Notes under the pieces: generated by a model | Database searches by the model: none | Told to the model about the DNA's origin: nothing | What the model saw: only the letters and a program-made list of their open reading frames with translations | Source: Brevundimonas sp. | GTDB taxonomy: Bacteria; Pseudomonadota; Alphaproteobacteria; Caulobacterales; Caulobacteraceae | DNA: 59,070 nucleotides | Assembly (NCBI RefSeq): GCF_018608325.1 | Contig: NZ_JABAZW010000159.1 | Location: 7,729 to 66,798, forward strand | Direction of reading: 5' to 3' | Shown here: positions 9,085 to 17,555 of the stretch, piece by piece | Position numbering within the stretch: position 1 is the first letter of the stretch | Layout of the letters: every line of letters begins with the position of its first letter | Program-made: the position numbers and the translations under genes

Positions 9085-9109
9085 TTGTCCATGTCCCCGA
9101 CATGGACAA
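9085..9109. promoter_or_regulatory. Perfect 25-base palindrome upstream of hemA
   Basis: TTGTCCATGTC (9085-9095), CCC, then GACATGGACAA (9099-9109) make an 11-bp perfect inverted repeat with a 3-base centre. It lies 60 bases before the hemA start codon and 48 bases after the stop of the methyltransferase-like gene. No U-tract follows on either strand, so an operator is more likely than an intrinsic terminator. It does not match the FNR/FixK consensus TTGAT-N4-ATCAA. The cognate regulator is unknown. Confidence 0.55.
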
Positions 9110-9156
9110 AACGCCCAAACCCTTAATTGATAACGGTTCTCACAACAGAGCCGTGA

Positions 9157-9957
9157 TCAGCCCGGCTTGCGGAAGCGATAGACGAACTGATCCGTCTTGC
9201 CACGAATGGCGGCGTCAAAGACGTTCAGGCTGTGGTCGTCGGCGGGATTGGCCACCACCTGGCTCTCGCCGTCAAAGACGAAGCCTGCCGCCTGGACTTC
9301 ACGCTTCAGATAGTCGCCCTCGATCCTGTGCAGGGTGCTGACGACCGAAATCCCCGTTCCCGCCGCCGCCTGATGGTCGATGACCACATACAGCCCACCC
9401 GGCTTAAGCGCCGCGAACACCGCCGCATTCATCTTCGCCACATCGGTGTTGAAACCGGAAATGTGGAAGTCGTGGTATTCCTGGCTCATGAAGATCAGGT
9501 CCAGCGGCTCGGCATAGGTCATCGAGTCCAGCAGACCATTGACCCGCGTGATGTTCGGATAGGCCGCGACCAGCAGGTCCGCCGTCGGGTTCTCACGCTC
9601 CGCCGTCCGGTTCGGCACAAAGGCGTAAACGCGCCCCGTTGGTCCGACCACGTCCGAGAACAGGCGGCTGAAATAGCCTGCGCCGGGGCGGATGTCGGCG
9701 ATCTTGTCGCCCGGCGCGACCTGAGCGAAGGCCAGGATCTCCGACGGGTGGCGCAGGGCGTCGCGCGCGACCTCTTCCGCCGGGCGTTTCGGATCGGCCA
9801 CCGCATCAGCATACAGACCGGCGTAGGAAGAAGGCTCGGCCGACGCCGTATTGGTCACGACCGTCTTTTGCCCGCCGCTGGACGACACGATGATGCAGCC
9901 GGACAAGCCCGCCGCCAGAGCCAGAACCGCCGCGCTCGCCACCAACCGCTTGATCAT
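9157..9957 (-). CDS. Lipoprotein with SAM-methyltransferase fold
   Basis: The 266-residue product starts with a lipoprotein signal peptide whose lipobox is LSGC (C at about residue 20), so it should be exported and lipid-anchored. The mature part is a class I methyltransferase-like fold: motif I appears as DIRPGAGYFSRLF, followed by VYAFVPNRT, LDLIFMSQEYHDF and LKPGGLYVVIDHQA. I chose ATG 9957 because GGAG lies 6 bases upstream; two in-frame ATGs (9963, 9969) precede it. SAM is not normally present in the periplasm, so this may bind another ligand or have lost catalysis. Similar exported methyltransferase-like proteins occur in other Proteobacteria. It is divergent from hemB. Confidence 0.82.
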   Translation of the reverse strand: MIKRLVASAAVLALAAGLSGCIIVSSSGGQKTVVTNTASAEPSSYAGLYADAVADPKRPAEEVARDALRHPSEILAFAQVAPGDKIADIRPGAGYFSRLFSDVVGPTGRVYAFVPNRTAERENPTADLLVAAYPNITRVNGLLDSMTYAEPLDLIFMSQEYHDFHISGFNTDVAKMNAAVFAALKPGGLYVVIDHQAAAGTGISVVSTLHRIEGDYLKREVQAAGFVFDGESQVVANPADDHSLNVFDAAIRGKTDQFVYRFRKPG

Positions 9958-10105
9958 CGCCATCTCCATGATTTGTGGCGATAGGCCCGTATTTCCGCGT
10001 TCCGTGCAAGCGGCGTCTGCGTCGAACACGATCCGACACATCACGCGATTTGCGCCGCGACGCCCACGGCGCTAGTCCCGCGTCAGGTTTCCAAGGTTTC
10101 GGTCC

Positions 10106-11107
10106 ATGCTTCCCTATCAGCCCGCCCCCTTCCCGCTCGCCCGCCCGCGCCGTCTGCGCGCCAATCCGTGGGTGCGCCGTCTGGTCGCCGAGACGACCCT
10201 GACGCCAGCGGATCTGATCTGGCCGCTGATCGTCCATGACGGCGCCGAGGACCGTCAGCCCGTCGCCTCCATGCCCGGCGTCTTCCGCCTGTCGCCCAAG
10301 GAGGCCGCCAAGGCCGCCGTCGAGGCCCGCGATCTGGGCATTCCGCTGATCGCCCTGTTCCCCAATGTCGATGGCGCGATCAAGGACGCTGTCGGAACCG
10401 GCGCCACCGACCCGGACGGCCTGATCCCCGACTGCATCAAGGCCATCAAGGACGCAGCCCCCGAGATCGGCGTCATGACCGACGTGGCGCTGGACTGCTA
10501 CACCGACCACGGCCACGACGGGGTGATGGAAGGCGACCGCATCGCCAATGACGCCTCTCTGGATCGTCTGGCCGAGCAGGCGTTTATCCACGCCCATGCA
10601 GGCGCCGACGTCGTCGCTCCCTCCGACATGATGGATGGCCGCATCCAGGCCGTGCGTGAGGCGCTGGAGGCCAACGGTTTTCAGGACACCATGATCCTGT
10701 CCTACGCCGCCAAGTTCGCCTCAGCCTTCTATGGCCCGTACCGCGACGCCGTGGGATCGTCGAAGATGCTGACGGGCGACAAGAAGACCTATCAGATGGA
10801 CTACGCCAACTCGGACGAGGCGCTGAAGGAGGTGGCGATGGACCTGTCGGAAGGCGCCGACGCCGTCATGGTCAAGCCGGGGATGCCTTACCTCGATATC
10901 GTGCGCCGTGTGTCCGAGACCTTCCGCGTACCCACTTTCGCCTATCAGGTGTCAGGCGAGTACGCGATGATGCAGGCCTCCATCGCCAACGGCTGGCTGG
11001 ACGAGGACCGCGCCATTCTGGAGACCCTGCACGGGTTCAAGCGCGCAGGCTGCGCGGGCGTCCTGACCTATTTCGCACCCAAGGCGGCGCGGCTGCTGGG
11101 CGCATAG
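10106..11107 (+). CDS. hemB: Delta-aminolevulinic acid dehydratase (porphobilinogen synthase)
   Basis: This enzyme condenses two 5-aminolevulinate molecules into porphobilinogen. It is 333 residues long. The two Schiff-base lysines are K203 in YAAKFASAFYGPYRDA and K257 in MVKPGMPYLD. The active-site metal motif is DVALDCYTDHGHDG (126-139), with aspartates where zinc-dependent enzymes have cysteines, so it belongs to the zinc-independent class. One cysteine (C131) is next to that motif. The gene is divergent from the lipoprotein gene, with about 150 bases between the two starts for promoters. Confidence 0.96.
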   Translation: MLPYQPAPFPLARPRRLRANPWVRRLVAETTLTPADLIWPLIVHDGAEDRQPVASMPGVFRLSPKEAAKAAVEARDLGIPLIALFPNVDGAIKDAVGTGATDPDGLIPDCIKAIKDAAPEIGVMTDVALDCYTDHGHDGVMEGDRIANDASLDRLAEQAFIHAHAGADVVAPSDMMDGRIQAVREALEANGFQDTMILSYAAKFASAFYGPYRDAVGSSKMLTGDKKTYQMDYANSDEALKEVAMDLSEGADAVMVKPGMPYLDIVRRVSETFRVPTFAYQVSGEYAMMQASIANGWLDEDRAILETLHGFKRAGCAGVLTYFAPKAARLLGA

Positions 11108-11143
11108 CTTGCTGGCAAAGGCGGCGGATCATAGGGTGACCTC

Positions 11144-11755
11144 ATGCTGAGACGCACCCTGATCGGTCTGACCGCCGCCCTGCTGTTGCCCGCCGCTGGC
11201 TTCGCGCAGGAGGCCGCGCCCACGCCCCTGCCCCGCGTGGTTCTGGAGACGACTGCGGGCCGTATCGTGATCGAGGTCAATGACCGCGCCGCGCCGATCA
11301 CCGGGGCCAACTTCCTGGCCTATGTGGATCAGCATCGGTTCGACGGCGCGACCTTCTATCGAGCCATGAAGTCCGGCCCCGAGAACGGTCTGGTGCAGGG
11401 CGGCGCGAACAATGAACCGGCCCGCCTTCTGCCGCCCATAGCCCATGAACCAACGACCGAGACAGGCCTCAGCCATGTCGACGGCGCCGTCTCGATGGCC
11501 CGTTACGACCCCGGCACGGCGACCGGTGACTTTTTCATCTCGGTCGGCGCCACGCCCTCATATGACGCAGGCCGCCCCTTCTCCATCGACGCCTATGGCT
11601 TCGCCGTCTTCGGCAAGGTGGTCGAGGGCATGGACGTGGCCCGCGCCATGCTGAACGCCTCCACCTCTCCGACCGAGGGCGAAGGCTTCATGCGCGGCCA
11701 GATGCTGGAACCGCGCATCACCATCGTCTCAGCCAAGCGCGAAACCGCGCCTTAA
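11144..11755 (+). CDS. Exported cyclophilin-type peptidyl-prolyl isomerase
   Basis: The product is 203 residues with an N-terminal signal peptide ending FAQ (about residue 22), so it should act in the periplasm. The cyclophilin core begins VVLETTAGRIVIEVNDRAAPITGANFLAYV; FYRAMKSGPENGLVQGG contains the active-site Arg, and GAVSMARYDPGTATGDFFISVG is the second signature. It lies 36 bases after hemB on the same strand and could be read through from it. Confidence 0.92.
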   Translation: MLRRTLIGLTAALLLPAAGFAQEAAPTPLPRVVLETTAGRIVIEVNDRAAPITGANFLAYVDQHRFDGATFYRAMKSGPENGLVQGGANNEPARLLPPIAHEPTTETGLSHVDGAVSMARYDPGTATGDFFISVGATPSYDAGRPFSIDAYGFAVFGKVVEGMDVARAMLNASTSPTEGEGFMRGQMLEPRITIVSAKRETAP

Positions 11756-11781
11756 GACGAAATGTGGATGGTTTTCCGCCC

Positions 11782-12936
11782 TCAGACCTGAGGCGGTCGC
11801 AGGCTTTCCCAGACACCGATAGCCATCAGGACGACTGTTGTTGCGATGCTGAGGATCAGCGGCGTCGTCCACGGAACCGCCAGCCAGCCGGCCGCCAGAA
11901 CGGCGCAGCCGACCAGTCGCGTCCAGTTGATGTGCCGCCAGATTGCCCAACCTGCCACCGCTGTTCCCAGCAGGAACAGGATCGGGCCGCCCAGCATCGT
12001 CAGGGCCGTCGCGGTTGAGACATGACCGCCGGGATGCGCCAGGACCAGTTCGTCACTGACCGCCACGACGATGATCCCCGCGATGACCAGAATGGGCGAA
12101 TATGTATAGGCGCGTCGCGCCACACGTCCGGGGTCGGGCGAATGTATGATGGCGTCGGATGCGGATTCGTGCGCCTGGCTGAAGAACAGCCGCCACATGG
12201 CGACCGTGGACAGGACGGCCGAGATAAAGGCGGCCCAGACCGCGCCCGATGACCAGTCCAGCCCTCCAAACGTAGCGCCCGAGACCAGCAGGGTCTCGCC
12301 CAGGCAGATGATGACAAACAGGCCGACACGCTCGGCCATATGACCGCCTTCGATGGTCCAGTCCTCAGTGCGGGACCGCCCCAGACCTGGCACGAAGAAA
12401 TAGAGAGCCGGAGACGCATATTCGACCGCCAGCGCGGCCAACCAGAACCAGACACGTTGCTCAGGCGCGGCCAGACCGCCAGCGATCCATAACACTGCCG
12501 AAGCCGCCAGCCAGACCAGAATGCGGATGGCGTTGAGCCTTAGGCCCTCTTCGTTACGCATCGCCCAGACCATAAAGGCGGTCCGTCCCACCTGAATGGC
12601 GGCAAAGGCCAAGGCGAAAGCCAGCCCCGTCTCCTGAAAGGCGTGCGGCAGCGATGCTGACATCACCAGCCCGATCCCCATCAGGCCGAACAGTGCTGCC
12701 TGGACCGGCCCCGTTTCGGGATCGAGCCAGTTGGTCACCCAGGACGTGAATATCCAGGCCCACCACACCGCAGCCAGCAGCATCGCGGCCTGCGCGACCC
12801 CGAGCGGCGTCAGATTCGCCAACAGCCCGTGGCTGACCTGTGTGATGGCGAAGACGAAGACCAGGTCGAAGAACAGTTCGACAAAGCCCACGCGGGCATG
12901 CTCACCCTTCACCCGTTTGCGCAACAAAGACGTCAT
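11782..12936 (-). CDS. Low-temperature-requirement A (LtrA) family membrane protein
   Basis: The 384-residue protein has about eleven to twelve hydrophobic segments and the family opening GFVELFFDLVFVFAITQVSHGLL. The name comes from a Listeria locus needed for growth in the cold; the molecular function is not established. It is an inner-membrane protein. It is convergent with the cyclophilin gene (26-base gap) and lies downstream of lpd on the same strand, but a strong hairpin separates the two. Confidence 0.88.
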   Translation of the reverse strand: MTSLLRKRVKGEHARVGFVELFFDLVFVFAITQVSHGLLANLTPLGVAQAAMLLAAVWWAWIFTSWVTNWLDPETGPVQAALFGLMGIGLVMSASLPHAFQETGLAFALAFAAIQVGRTAFMVWAMRNEEGLRLNAIRILVWLAASAVLWIAGGLAAPEQRVWFWLAALAVEYASPALYFFVPGLGRSRTEDWTIEGGHMAERVGLFVIICLGETLLVSGATFGGLDWSSGAVWAAFISAVLSTVAMWRLFFSQAHESASDAIIHSPDPGRVARRAYTYSPILVIAGIIVVAVSDELVLAHPGGHVSTATALTMLGGPILFLLGTAVAGWAIWRHINWTRLVGCAVLAAGWLAVPWTTPLILSIATTVVLMAIGVWESLRPPQV

Positions 12937-12980
12937 CCCGCCCTCCCGATTAGAGAGCGAGGTTAGCGCGACATTCTGTC

Positions 12981-13010
12981 GCTGTCCCGTCAGAACGCTG
13001 ACGGGACAGC
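12981..13010 (-). terminator. Perfect 13-bp hairpin after lpdA
   Basis: GCTGTCCCGTCAG (12981-12993) and CTGACGGGACAGC (12998-13010) form a perfect 13-bp stem with a 4-base loop, starting 9 bases past the lpdA stop. A second small palindrome, CGACA-TTC-TGTCG, abuts it. There is no run of U after the stem, so it may block 3' exonucleases or terminate in a non-canonical way for the pdh operon. Confidence 0.6.
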
Positions 13011-13018
13011 AAAGGAAA

Positions 13019-14425
13019 TCAGATGTGGATCACGCGTCCGTAGGCGTCCAGAGCGGCTTCGTGCATGGCTTCCGACATGGTCGGGTGCGGATAGACGATG
13101 CCATGGATGTCTTCTTCCGTCGCTTCCATGGTGATGGCGGTGACGTAGCCCTGGATCATCTCAGTGACTTCGTGGCCGATCATGTGGGCGCCGATCAGGG
13201 CGCCGGTCTTGGCGTCGAAGAGAACCTTGACGAAGCCGTCGATCTCGCCTGCAGCCACGGCCTTGCCGTTCACGCGGAACGGGAAGCGGCCGATCTTGAC
13301 CTCGCGGTTCTCGGCGCGTGCAGCCTGTTCGGTGACGCCGACCGATGCGACCTGCGGCTGGGCGTAGGTGCAGCCCGCGATGGGCGAATGGACGTTCGGG
13401 GTCTTGTAACCGGCGATGTGTTCGGCGGCATGGATGCCTTCGTGCGACGCCTTGTGCGCGAGCCACGGCGCACCGGCGCAGTCGCCGATGGCGTACAGCC
13501 CCTTCACATTGGTCTCGCAGTGGCTGTCGGTCTTGATGTGGCCACGGTCCAGTTCGACGCCCAGCGCCTCCAGACCGATGCCGTCCGTGTTGGCGGTGAT
13601 GCCGACCGCCGAGATGCAGACTTCGGCTTCCAGGGCTTCGGCCTTGCCGCCGATCTCGACGTCGACCTTCACGCCCTGTGCGGTCTTGGTCACCTTCGAC
13701 ACCTTGGCGCCGATCTTGAACTTGATGCCGCGCTTTTCGAACGACTTCTGAGCGGCCTTGGAGACCTCTTCGTCCTCGACCGGCATGATCCGGTCCACAG
13801 CCTCGACAACCGTGACCTCGGCGCCCAGCGCGCGATAGAAGCTGGCGAACTCGATGCCGATGGCGCCCGAACCGATGACAACAAAGGTCTTGGGAAGTTT
13901 CTTCGGCGCCAGGGCGTCGCGATAGGCCCAGATCTTGTCGCCGTCAGCTTCCAGGCCGATCTGAGGCAGGGCGCGGGCGCGAGCGCCGACGGCCAGCATG
14001 ACCGACTTGGCTTCGATGGCGCGCGTGCCGCCTGCCTTCAGGGCGACGACGACCTTGGGCGCAGCAGCGCCCTTTTCGAGCGTAGCCGATCCCTCGATCA
14101 CCTCGATCTTGTTCTTCTTCATCAGGAAGCCGATGCCCTTGTTCATCGTCGCCGCGACACCGCGCGAGCGCTGGATGATGGCGTCGAAGTCGAACGAAGC
14201 GCCCGATGCGGACAGGCCGTATTCCTTCAGGTGCGACAGGCTCTCGAACTTTTCGCCGGACTTCAGCAGGGCCTTGGTCGGGATACAGCCCCAGTTCAGG
14301 CAGATGCCGCCCAGGTTTTCACGCTCGACGATGGCGACCTTCTGGCCAAGCTGGCTGGCGCGGATGGCGGCGACATAACCGCCGGGGCCCGAGCCGATGA
14401 CGACGAGATCGAATTCAGCAGCCAT
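13019..14425 (-). CDS. lpdA: Dihydrolipoyl dehydrogenase (E3)
   Basis: This flavoenzyme reoxidises the dihydrolipoyl groups of the pyruvate dehydrogenase complex and passes electrons to NAD+. The 468 residues are full length. The FAD motif is GSGPGGYVAA (11-20), the redox disulfide is GGICLNWGCIPTKALL (C42, C47), the NAD motif is VIGSGAIGIEFASFY, and the C-terminal catalytic segment is HPTMSEAMHEAALDAYGRVIHI. It closes the pdhA-pdhB-pdhC-gpx-lpdA run, two bases after the peroxidase gene. Confidence 0.96.
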   Translation of the reverse strand: MAAEFDLVVIGSGPGGYVAAIRASQLGQKVAIVERENLGGICLNWGCIPTKALLKSGEKFESLSHLKEYGLSASGASFDFDAIIQRSRGVAATMNKGIGFLMKKNKIEVIEGSATLEKGAAAPKVVVALKAGGTRAIEAKSVMLAVGARARALPQIGLEADGDKIWAYRDALAPKKLPKTFVVIGSGAIGIEFASFYRALGAEVTVVEAVDRIMPVEDEEVSKAAQKSFEKRGIKFKIGAKVSKVTKTAQGVKVDVEIGGKAEALEAEVCISAVGITANTDGIGLEALGVELDRGHIKTDSHCETNVKGLYAIGDCAGAPWLAHKASHEGIHAAEHIAGYKTPNVHSPIAGCTYAQPQVASVGVTEQAARAENREVKIGRFPFRVNGKAVAAGEIDGFVKVLFDAKTGALIGAHMIGHEVTEMIQGYVTAITMEATEEDIHGIVYPHPTMSEAMHEAALDAYGRVIHI

Positions 14426-14427
14426 GA

Positions 14428-14907
14428 TCAGATCAACTTCTCGATGTCGGCCTTAATGGCCGAGGGTTCAGTCTGAGGCGAATAGCGCGCGACGACGCGG
14501 CCTTCGCGGTCGGTCAGGAACTTGGTGAAGTTCCACTTGATGGCCTGAGAACCCAGGAAGCCGCGCTTCTGTCGGGTCAGCCAGGCATAGAGCGGGTGAC
14601 GGTTCGGCCCGTTGACCTCCACCTTGTCAAACAGGGGGAAGCTCACATCGAAGCTGGTCGCGCAGAAGGCGGCGATTTCCGCCGCCCTGCCCGGCTCCTG
14701 ATTTCCGAACTGGTTGCAGGGAAAGCCCAGCACCTCGAACGGAGCACCGGCAAAATCCCGATGCAGCTTCTCCAGACCATCATACTGGCCGGTGAAGCCG
14801 CACTTGGACGCCGTGTTCACGATCAGCAGCGCCTGACCGCGAAAACGGTCAAGCGATACGTCCGTGCCGTCAATGGCCCGGGCGGAGAAGTCATAAACCG
14901 AAGTCAT
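14428..14907 (-). CDS. Glutathione peroxidase family protein, inside the pdh operon
   Basis: The 159-residue protein belongs to the non-seleno glutathione/thioredoxin peroxidase family. The peroxidatic Cys36 is in NTASKCGFTGQY, and the other members of the catalytic set are in GFPCNQFGNQEPG (Gln) and IKWNFTKFLTD (Trp and Asn). C64 in the GFPCNQ loop is conserved in many thioredoxin-dependent members. There is no signal peptide, so it is cytoplasmic. It lies 15 bases after pdhC and 2 bases before lpdA, an unusual location that suggests it shares the operon's expression. Confidence 0.93.
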   Translation of the reverse strand: MTSVYDFSARAIDGTDVSLDRFRGQALLIVNTASKCGFTGQYDGLEKLHRDFAGAPFEVLGFPCNQFGNQEPGRAAEIAAFCATSFDVSFPLFDKVEVNGPNRHPLYAWLTRQKRGFLGSQAIKWNFTKFLTDREGRVVARYSPQTEPSAIKADIEKLI

Positions 14908-14922
14908 GACCCCTCTTCTCCC

Positions 14923-16206
14923 TTAAGCCAGCATCGCGACGGGATCTTCGATCAGCGGCTTGAACGCCTGCAGGAAGCGGGCGCCGGTCGCACCGTCTAC
15001 CACGCGGTGATCGCAGGTCAGGGTCACGGTCATGACGGTGGCCGCAACGATCTGGCCGTCCTTGACGACTGCGCGCTGTTCGCCTGCGCCCACGCTCATG
15101 ATGCAGCCCTGCGGCTCATTGATGATCGAGGTGAACTGCTTGATGCCGAACATGCCCAGGTTGGACACCGAGAAGGTGCCGCCCTGGAACTCTTCAGGCT
15201 TCAGCTTACGCTCGCGGGCGCGCTTGGCCAGGTCCTTGGACTCGGTCGCGATCTGCGCCAGACCCTTGGTTTCGGCCTTCTTGATGATCGGCGTGATCAG
15301 GCCGCCGTCGATGGCCACGGCCATGGAGACGTCGGCGTTGTGGTGCATGGCGATGCCTTCCGGCGTGTAGGAGGCGTTCGCCTCCGGCACGGCCTTCAGG
15401 GCCAGAGCAGCTGCCTTGATGACGAAGTCGTTGACGGAGACCTTGATCCCCTGCGGCTCCAGCATCTTGTTGACCTTGGCGCGCACAGCCATCAGCTGAT
15501 CGATTTCGACATCGATGAACAGCGGGAAGTGCGGCACGTTCTGGATGCTGTCGACCATGCGGCGGGCGACAGCCTTCTTCATGCCGTCCAGCGGGATCAA
15601 GTCGTAGCTGCCGTCCGGGATGCCCATTTGCGCCAGAGACTGCGCCTTGCGGGGCTCGATGCCCGAAGTCGCAGCAGCCGGGATCGTCGTAGCCGCAGCA
15701 GGCTGAGCAGCCCCCTTCGGCGCGCCCTCAACGTCACGCTTGACGATGCGGCCGTGCGGACCGGTGCCCTTGACCGACTTCAGATCGACGCCGTTCTGGG
15801 CGGCGATGCGACGCGCCAGAGGCGAGGCGAAGATGCGCGCACCGCTGTCCGACTTCGGCGCAGCGGGCGCAGGCGCCGCAGGCTTGGCCGCCTCAGCCTT
15901 GGCCGGAGCGGCTTCGGCCTTGGGCGCGTCTTCCGTCTTGGCGGCAGGCTTGGGGGCGGCAGCGCCACCCTCATCCTTCAGACGTGCGATCGGCGTGTTG
16001 ACCTTCACGTTCTCAGTGCCTTCCGGCACCAGAATGTCAGTGACTTCGCCCTCGTCCACAGCCTCGACTTCCATCGTGGCCTTGTCGGTCTCGATTTCAG
16101 CGATCACGTCACCGGCGGAGACGACGTCGCCCACCTTGACGTGCCACTTGGCCAGAACGCCCTCCTCCATCGTGGGAGACAGGGCGGGCATCAGAATGTC
16201 GGTCAT
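14923..16206 (-). CDS. pdhC: Pyruvate dehydrogenase E2, dihydrolipoamide acetyltransferase
   Basis: The 427-residue E2 transfers the acetyl group from lipoate to CoA and forms the core of the complex. Domain order: lipoyl domain (1-76, lipoyl K42 in [10 protein letters not shown]), Ala/Pro/Lys linker (77-122), peripheral subunit-binding domain (about 123-160, [15 protein letters not shown]), second linker, and catalytic domain with CDHRVVDG (H400). I placed the start at ATG 16206, overlapping the pdhB stop as ATGA and giving [11 protein letters not shown]; longer upstream reading is out-of-context sequence inside pdhB. There is a single lipoyl domain. Confidence 0.96.
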   Translation of the reverse strand: MTDILMPALSPTMEEGVLAKWHVKVGDVVSAGDVIAEIETDKATMEVEAVDEGEVTDILVPEGTENVKVNTPIARLKDEGGAAAPKPAAKTEDAPKAEAAPAKAEAAKPAAPAPAAPKSDSGARIFASPLARRIAAQNGVDLKSVKGTGPHGRIVKRDVEGAPKGAAQPAAATTIPAAATSGIEPRKAQSLAQMGIPDGSYDLIPLDGMKKAVARRMVDSIQNVPHFPLFIDVEIDQLMAVRAKVNKMLEPQGIKVSVNDFVIKAAALALKAVPEANASYTPEGIAMHHNADVSMAVAIDGGLITPIIKKAETKGLAQIATESKDLAKRARERKLKPEEFQGGTFSVSNLGMFGIKQFTSIINEPQGCIMSVGAGEQRAVVKDGQIVAATVMTVTLTCDHRVVDGATGARFLQAFKPLIEDPVAMLA

Positions 16207-17552
16207 GCCACCACCTGCTTCACGGCCGCGATGATCTTGTCCACGCCGGGCAGCGACAGAGCTTCCAGATTGGCGGCGTAGGGCAGCGGCACGTCTTCCT
16301 GGTGCACGCGCAGCGGCGGGGCGTCCAGATAGTCGAAGGCGTGTTCGATTACGCGGGCCACGACCTCGGCGCCGACGCCCATCGGACCCCATCCTTCTTC
16401 GGCCGAGACCAGACGGTTGGTCTTCTTGACGCTTTCGACGATGGTTTCGTGGTCCAGTGGACGCAGGGTGCGCAGGTCGATGACCTCGGCCTCGATGCCC
16501 TCTTCAGCCAGCTTCTCAGCAGCCTGCAGAGCGAAACCAACCATGCGGGCATGCGCCGTGATGGTGACATCCTTGCCTTCACGACGGACCTTGGCCTTGC
16601 CGATGGGCAGGACGTAGTCGTCGACTTCCGGCACGTCGAACTCGGTGCCGTACAGCATCTCGTGTTCAAGGAAGACGATCGGGTTCGGGTCGCGGATGGC
16701 GGCTTTCAACAGGCCCTTGGCGTCAGCGGCGTCATAGGGCGCGATGACCTTCAGGCCGGGGACCTGAGCATACCAGGCGGAATAGTCCTGGCTGTGCTGG
16801 GCGCCGACACGGCTGGCCGCACCGTTGGGGCCGCGGAAGACGATGTCCGCGCGGATCTGGCCGCCTGACATATACAGGGTCTTGGCCGCCGAGTTGATGA
16901 TGTGGTCAATCGCCTGCATGGCGAAGTTGAACGTCATGAACTCGACGATGGGCTTCAGGCCCGACATGGCGGCGCCGACGCCCAGACCGGCAAAGCCGTG
17001 CTCGGTGATCGGGGTGTCGACAACGCGGCGTTCGCCGAATTCCTGCAGCAGCTCACGGCTGACCTTGTAGGCGCCCTGGTACTGGGCGACTTCCTCACCA
17101 ATCAGGAAGACGCGGTCGTCACGACGCATTTCCTCGGCCATGGCGTCGCGCAGGGCGTCGCGCACGGTCGTCTTGACCAGCTTGGCGTCCGCCGGGATTT
17201 CCGGGTCACGCAGTTCGACCTTGGGCGCTGCGGGCGCAGCAGCCGGAGCCGCCTCGGCCTTGGGGGCCTCAACAGCAGCAGCTTCAGCCTTGGGCGCAGG
17301 CGCCGCAGCGCCATCTTCACCGGCCAGACGCGCGATCGGCGTGTTGACCTTCACGTTCTCCGAACCCTCGAGGATCAGGATTTCCAGCACTTCGCCTTCA
17401 TCGACAGCTTCGACTTCCATCGTCGCCTTGTCGGTCTCGATCTCGGCGATCACCTGGCCAGCCGATACGCTTTCGCCTGCCTTGATGTGCCATTTGGTCA
17501 GCGTGCCCTCTTCCATCGTGGGGGACAGCGCCGGCATCAGAATGTCGGTCAC
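16203..17552 (-). CDS. pdhB: Pyruvate dehydrogenase E1 beta with N-terminal lipoyl domain
   Basis: The 449-residue protein has an N-terminal lipoyl domain nearly identical to that of pdhC ([16 protein letters not shown], lipoyl K42), an Ala/Glu/Lys linker (about 80-130), and then the E1-beta transketolase-like domain ([31 protein letters not shown] and [15 protein letters not shown]). E1-beta bearing its own lipoyl domain is a known trait of alphaproteobacterial complexes. The similarity between the pdhB and pdhC lipoyl domains suggests domain duplication within the operon. It lies 3 bases after pdhA and overlaps pdhC. Confidence 0.96.
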   Translation of the reverse strand: MTDILMPALSPTMEEGTLTKWHIKAGESVSAGQVIAEIETDKATMEVEAVDEGEVLEILILEGSENVKVNTPIARLAGEDGAAAPAPKAEAAAVEAPKAEAAPAAAPAAPKVELRDPEIPADAKLVKTTVRDALRDAMAEEMRRDDRVFLIGEEVAQYQGAYKVSRELLQEFGERRVVDTPITEHGFAGLGVGAAMSGLKPIVEFMTFNFAMQAIDHIINSAAKTLYMSGGQIRADIVFRGPNGAASRVGAQHSQDYSAWYAQVPGLKVIAPYDAADAKGLLKAAIRDPNPIVFLEHEMLYGTEFDVPEVDDYVLPIGKAKVRREGKDVTITAHARMVGFALQAAEKLAEEGIEAEVIDLRTLRPLDHETIVESVKKTNRLVSAEEGWGPMGVGAEVVARVIEHAFDYLDAPPLRVHQEDVPLPYAANLEALSLPGVDKIIAAVKQVVA

Positions 17553-17555
17553 GGA

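Noticed and set aside
7598-9130. 510-codon open frame antisense to hemA
   Set aside because: hemA is unambiguous, and the antisense product has no recognisable fold or start signal.
9121-9141. Possible FNR/FixK box upstream of hemA (TTGATAACGG)
   Set aside because: Only the left half TTGAT is present; the right half ATCAA at the correct spacing is missing.
12731-14476. 581-codon open frame antisense to lpdA and the LtrA-family gene
   Set aside because: It spans a perfect hairpin and parts of two genes on the other strand; no motif seen.
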